DNA of 64,000 bases, taken from the NCBI RefSeq assembly GCF_030407495.1, contig NZ_JASDDG010000029.1, positions 1 through 64,000 of the forward strand, in the 5' to 3' direction. The stretch is from Arthrobacter sp. APC 3897 (GTDB lineage: Bacteria > Actinomycetota > Actinomycetes > Actinomycetales > Micrococcaceae). How positions within the stretch are numbered: position 1 is the first letter of the stretch; every line of letters begins with the position of its first letter. The notes under the pieces are model-generated. The model made no database searches and was not told where the DNA came from. It saw only the letters and a program-made list of their open reading frames with translations. Positions 63,468 to 64,000 of the stretch are shown in pieces. The position numbers and the translations under genes were made by a program.

Positions 63468-64000
63468 ATGCGCGCTGCCGCTGACATGTCCAGCGATTTG
63501 GAAATTTCCCGCCAAGCGGTGATGAAGCCTGTGACGGACATTGCCCGCGCGGCAGGCATTCCCGAAGACGCCCTGGAACTGTACGGACGGTACAAAGCGA
63601 AGGTTGACCCTGCGCTGGTGCCGGCGCGCAGCACACGCGGCAAGGTGGTGCTGGTCACCGCCATGAGTCCCACGCCTGCCGGTGAAGGAAAATCCACTGT
63701 CACCGTGGGCCTGGGCGATGCGCTGGCCAAAGCCGGTAAGAATACCGTCATAGCCCTGCGGGAACCTTCACTGGGGCCGGTGCTGGGCATGAAGGGCGGG
63801 GCCACGGGAGGCGGCTGGTCGCAGGTGGTGCCCATGGAGGACATCAACCTGCATTTCACCGGTGACTTCCACGCCATCACCACTGCCAACAATGCGCTGA
63901 CAGCCCTGCTGGACAACCACATCTACCAGGGCAACGAGCTGGGGATTGATCCGCGCCGGATTACCTTCCGCCGTGTCATGGACATGAATGACCGCTCGCT
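63468..64000 (+). CDS. fhs: formate-tetrahydrofolate ligase, C-terminus beyond window
   Basis: The first 177 codons of an Fhs enzyme. ATG 63468 follows GGAAGGA. The N-terminal pattern [18 protein letters not shown], the ATP loop [14 protein letters not shown] at about 69-82 and [19 protein letters not shown] are diagnostic, as is the [16 protein letters not shown] segment. It makes 10-formyl-THF from formate, THF and ATP. The remaining two thirds lie outside the window. Confidence 0.97.
   Translation, partial: MRAAADMSSDLEISRQAVMKPVTDIARAAGIPEDALELYGRYKAKVDPALVPARSTRGKVVLVTAMSPTPAGEGKSTVTVGLGDALAKAGKNTVIALREPSLGPVLGMKGGATGGGWSQVVPMEDINLHFTGDFHAITTANNALTALLDNHIYQGNELGIDPRRITFRRVMDMNDRS

Noticed and set aside
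62200-63636. 478-codon minus-strand frame
   Set aside because: Antisense to mshA; composition is that of a shadow frame and no motif is present.

Overview
This high-GC window comes from an actinobacterium of the Arthrobacter/Micrococcaceae type and spans the chromosomal replication origin. Evidence: the conserved actinobacterial gene order (fhaA-fhaB-pstP-rodA-pbpA-pknA-pknB, crgA, gyrA-gyrB-dciA-recF-gnd-dnaN-oriC-dnaA, rpmH-rnpA-yidD-yidC-jag-rsmG-parA-parB, cwlM-trxA-trxB-murJ, cca), mycothiol synthesis (mshA), a DLW-39 microprotein between two tRNA genes, and frequent GTG/TTG starts.

Layout. 1-12.7 kb is an accessory/metabolic arm: a partial acyl-CoA dehydrogenase, a DUF4383 membrane protein, a short-chain dehydrogenase next to an FAD/Rieske oxidoreductase, an SRPBCC protein, a Dps ferritin, a gluconate uptake set (GntR regulator, gluconokinase, GntP permease), a YdjM-like membrane hydrolase, a CPA1 Na+/H+ antiporter, a VOC protein, and a divergent pair made of a LysR effector domain without a helix-turn-helix and a DUF5997 protein. 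A tRNA-Leu follows. 13.1-22.5 kb is the cell-wall/division phospho-signalling operon, tightly overlapped: two FHA proteins, a PP2C phosphatase, a SEDS polymerase, a class B PBP and two PASTA kinases. 22.5-28.9 kb carries a glutamine amidotransferase, a 56-residue membrane protein, class E sortase, CrgA, a remote DnaA-box cluster, a zinc-ribbon rhomboid, a cyclophilin, an 11-residue-repeat membrane protein and an EamA transporter. tRNA-Ala and tRNA-Ile flank the DLW-39 gene. 29.4-41 kb holds DUF3566, gyrA, gyrB, dciA, recF, gnd, dnaN, oriC and dnaA, all leftward. 41.3-47.3 kb holds rpmH to parB, rightward. 47.3-51.0 kb is a gene-poor stretch studded with parS sites. 51-58.5 kb is the leftward cwlM/trx/murJ block. 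58.6 kb to the end has cca, a histidine phosphatase, small ORFs, mshA and the start of fhs.

How it works together. The kinases, phosphatase and FHA readers are encoded in the same window as their expected wall-synthesis targets (RodA/PbpA, CwlM, MurJ and a separately encoded pseudokinase-like/discoidin protein, CrgA), so one phospho-circuit for envelope growth lies beside the replication and segregation origin.

Most notable: eight parS sites (seven exact at the 14-bp core) in 4.2 kb, two of them read in frame as VSRET in both ParA and ParB; a cluster of four perfect DnaA boxes about 14 kb from oriC; a membrane protein with nine consecutive 11-residue proline-punctuated repeats; and a MurJ whose pseudokinase/discoidin part is a separate gene. 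No mobile element, CRISPR array or classical defence system is visible.
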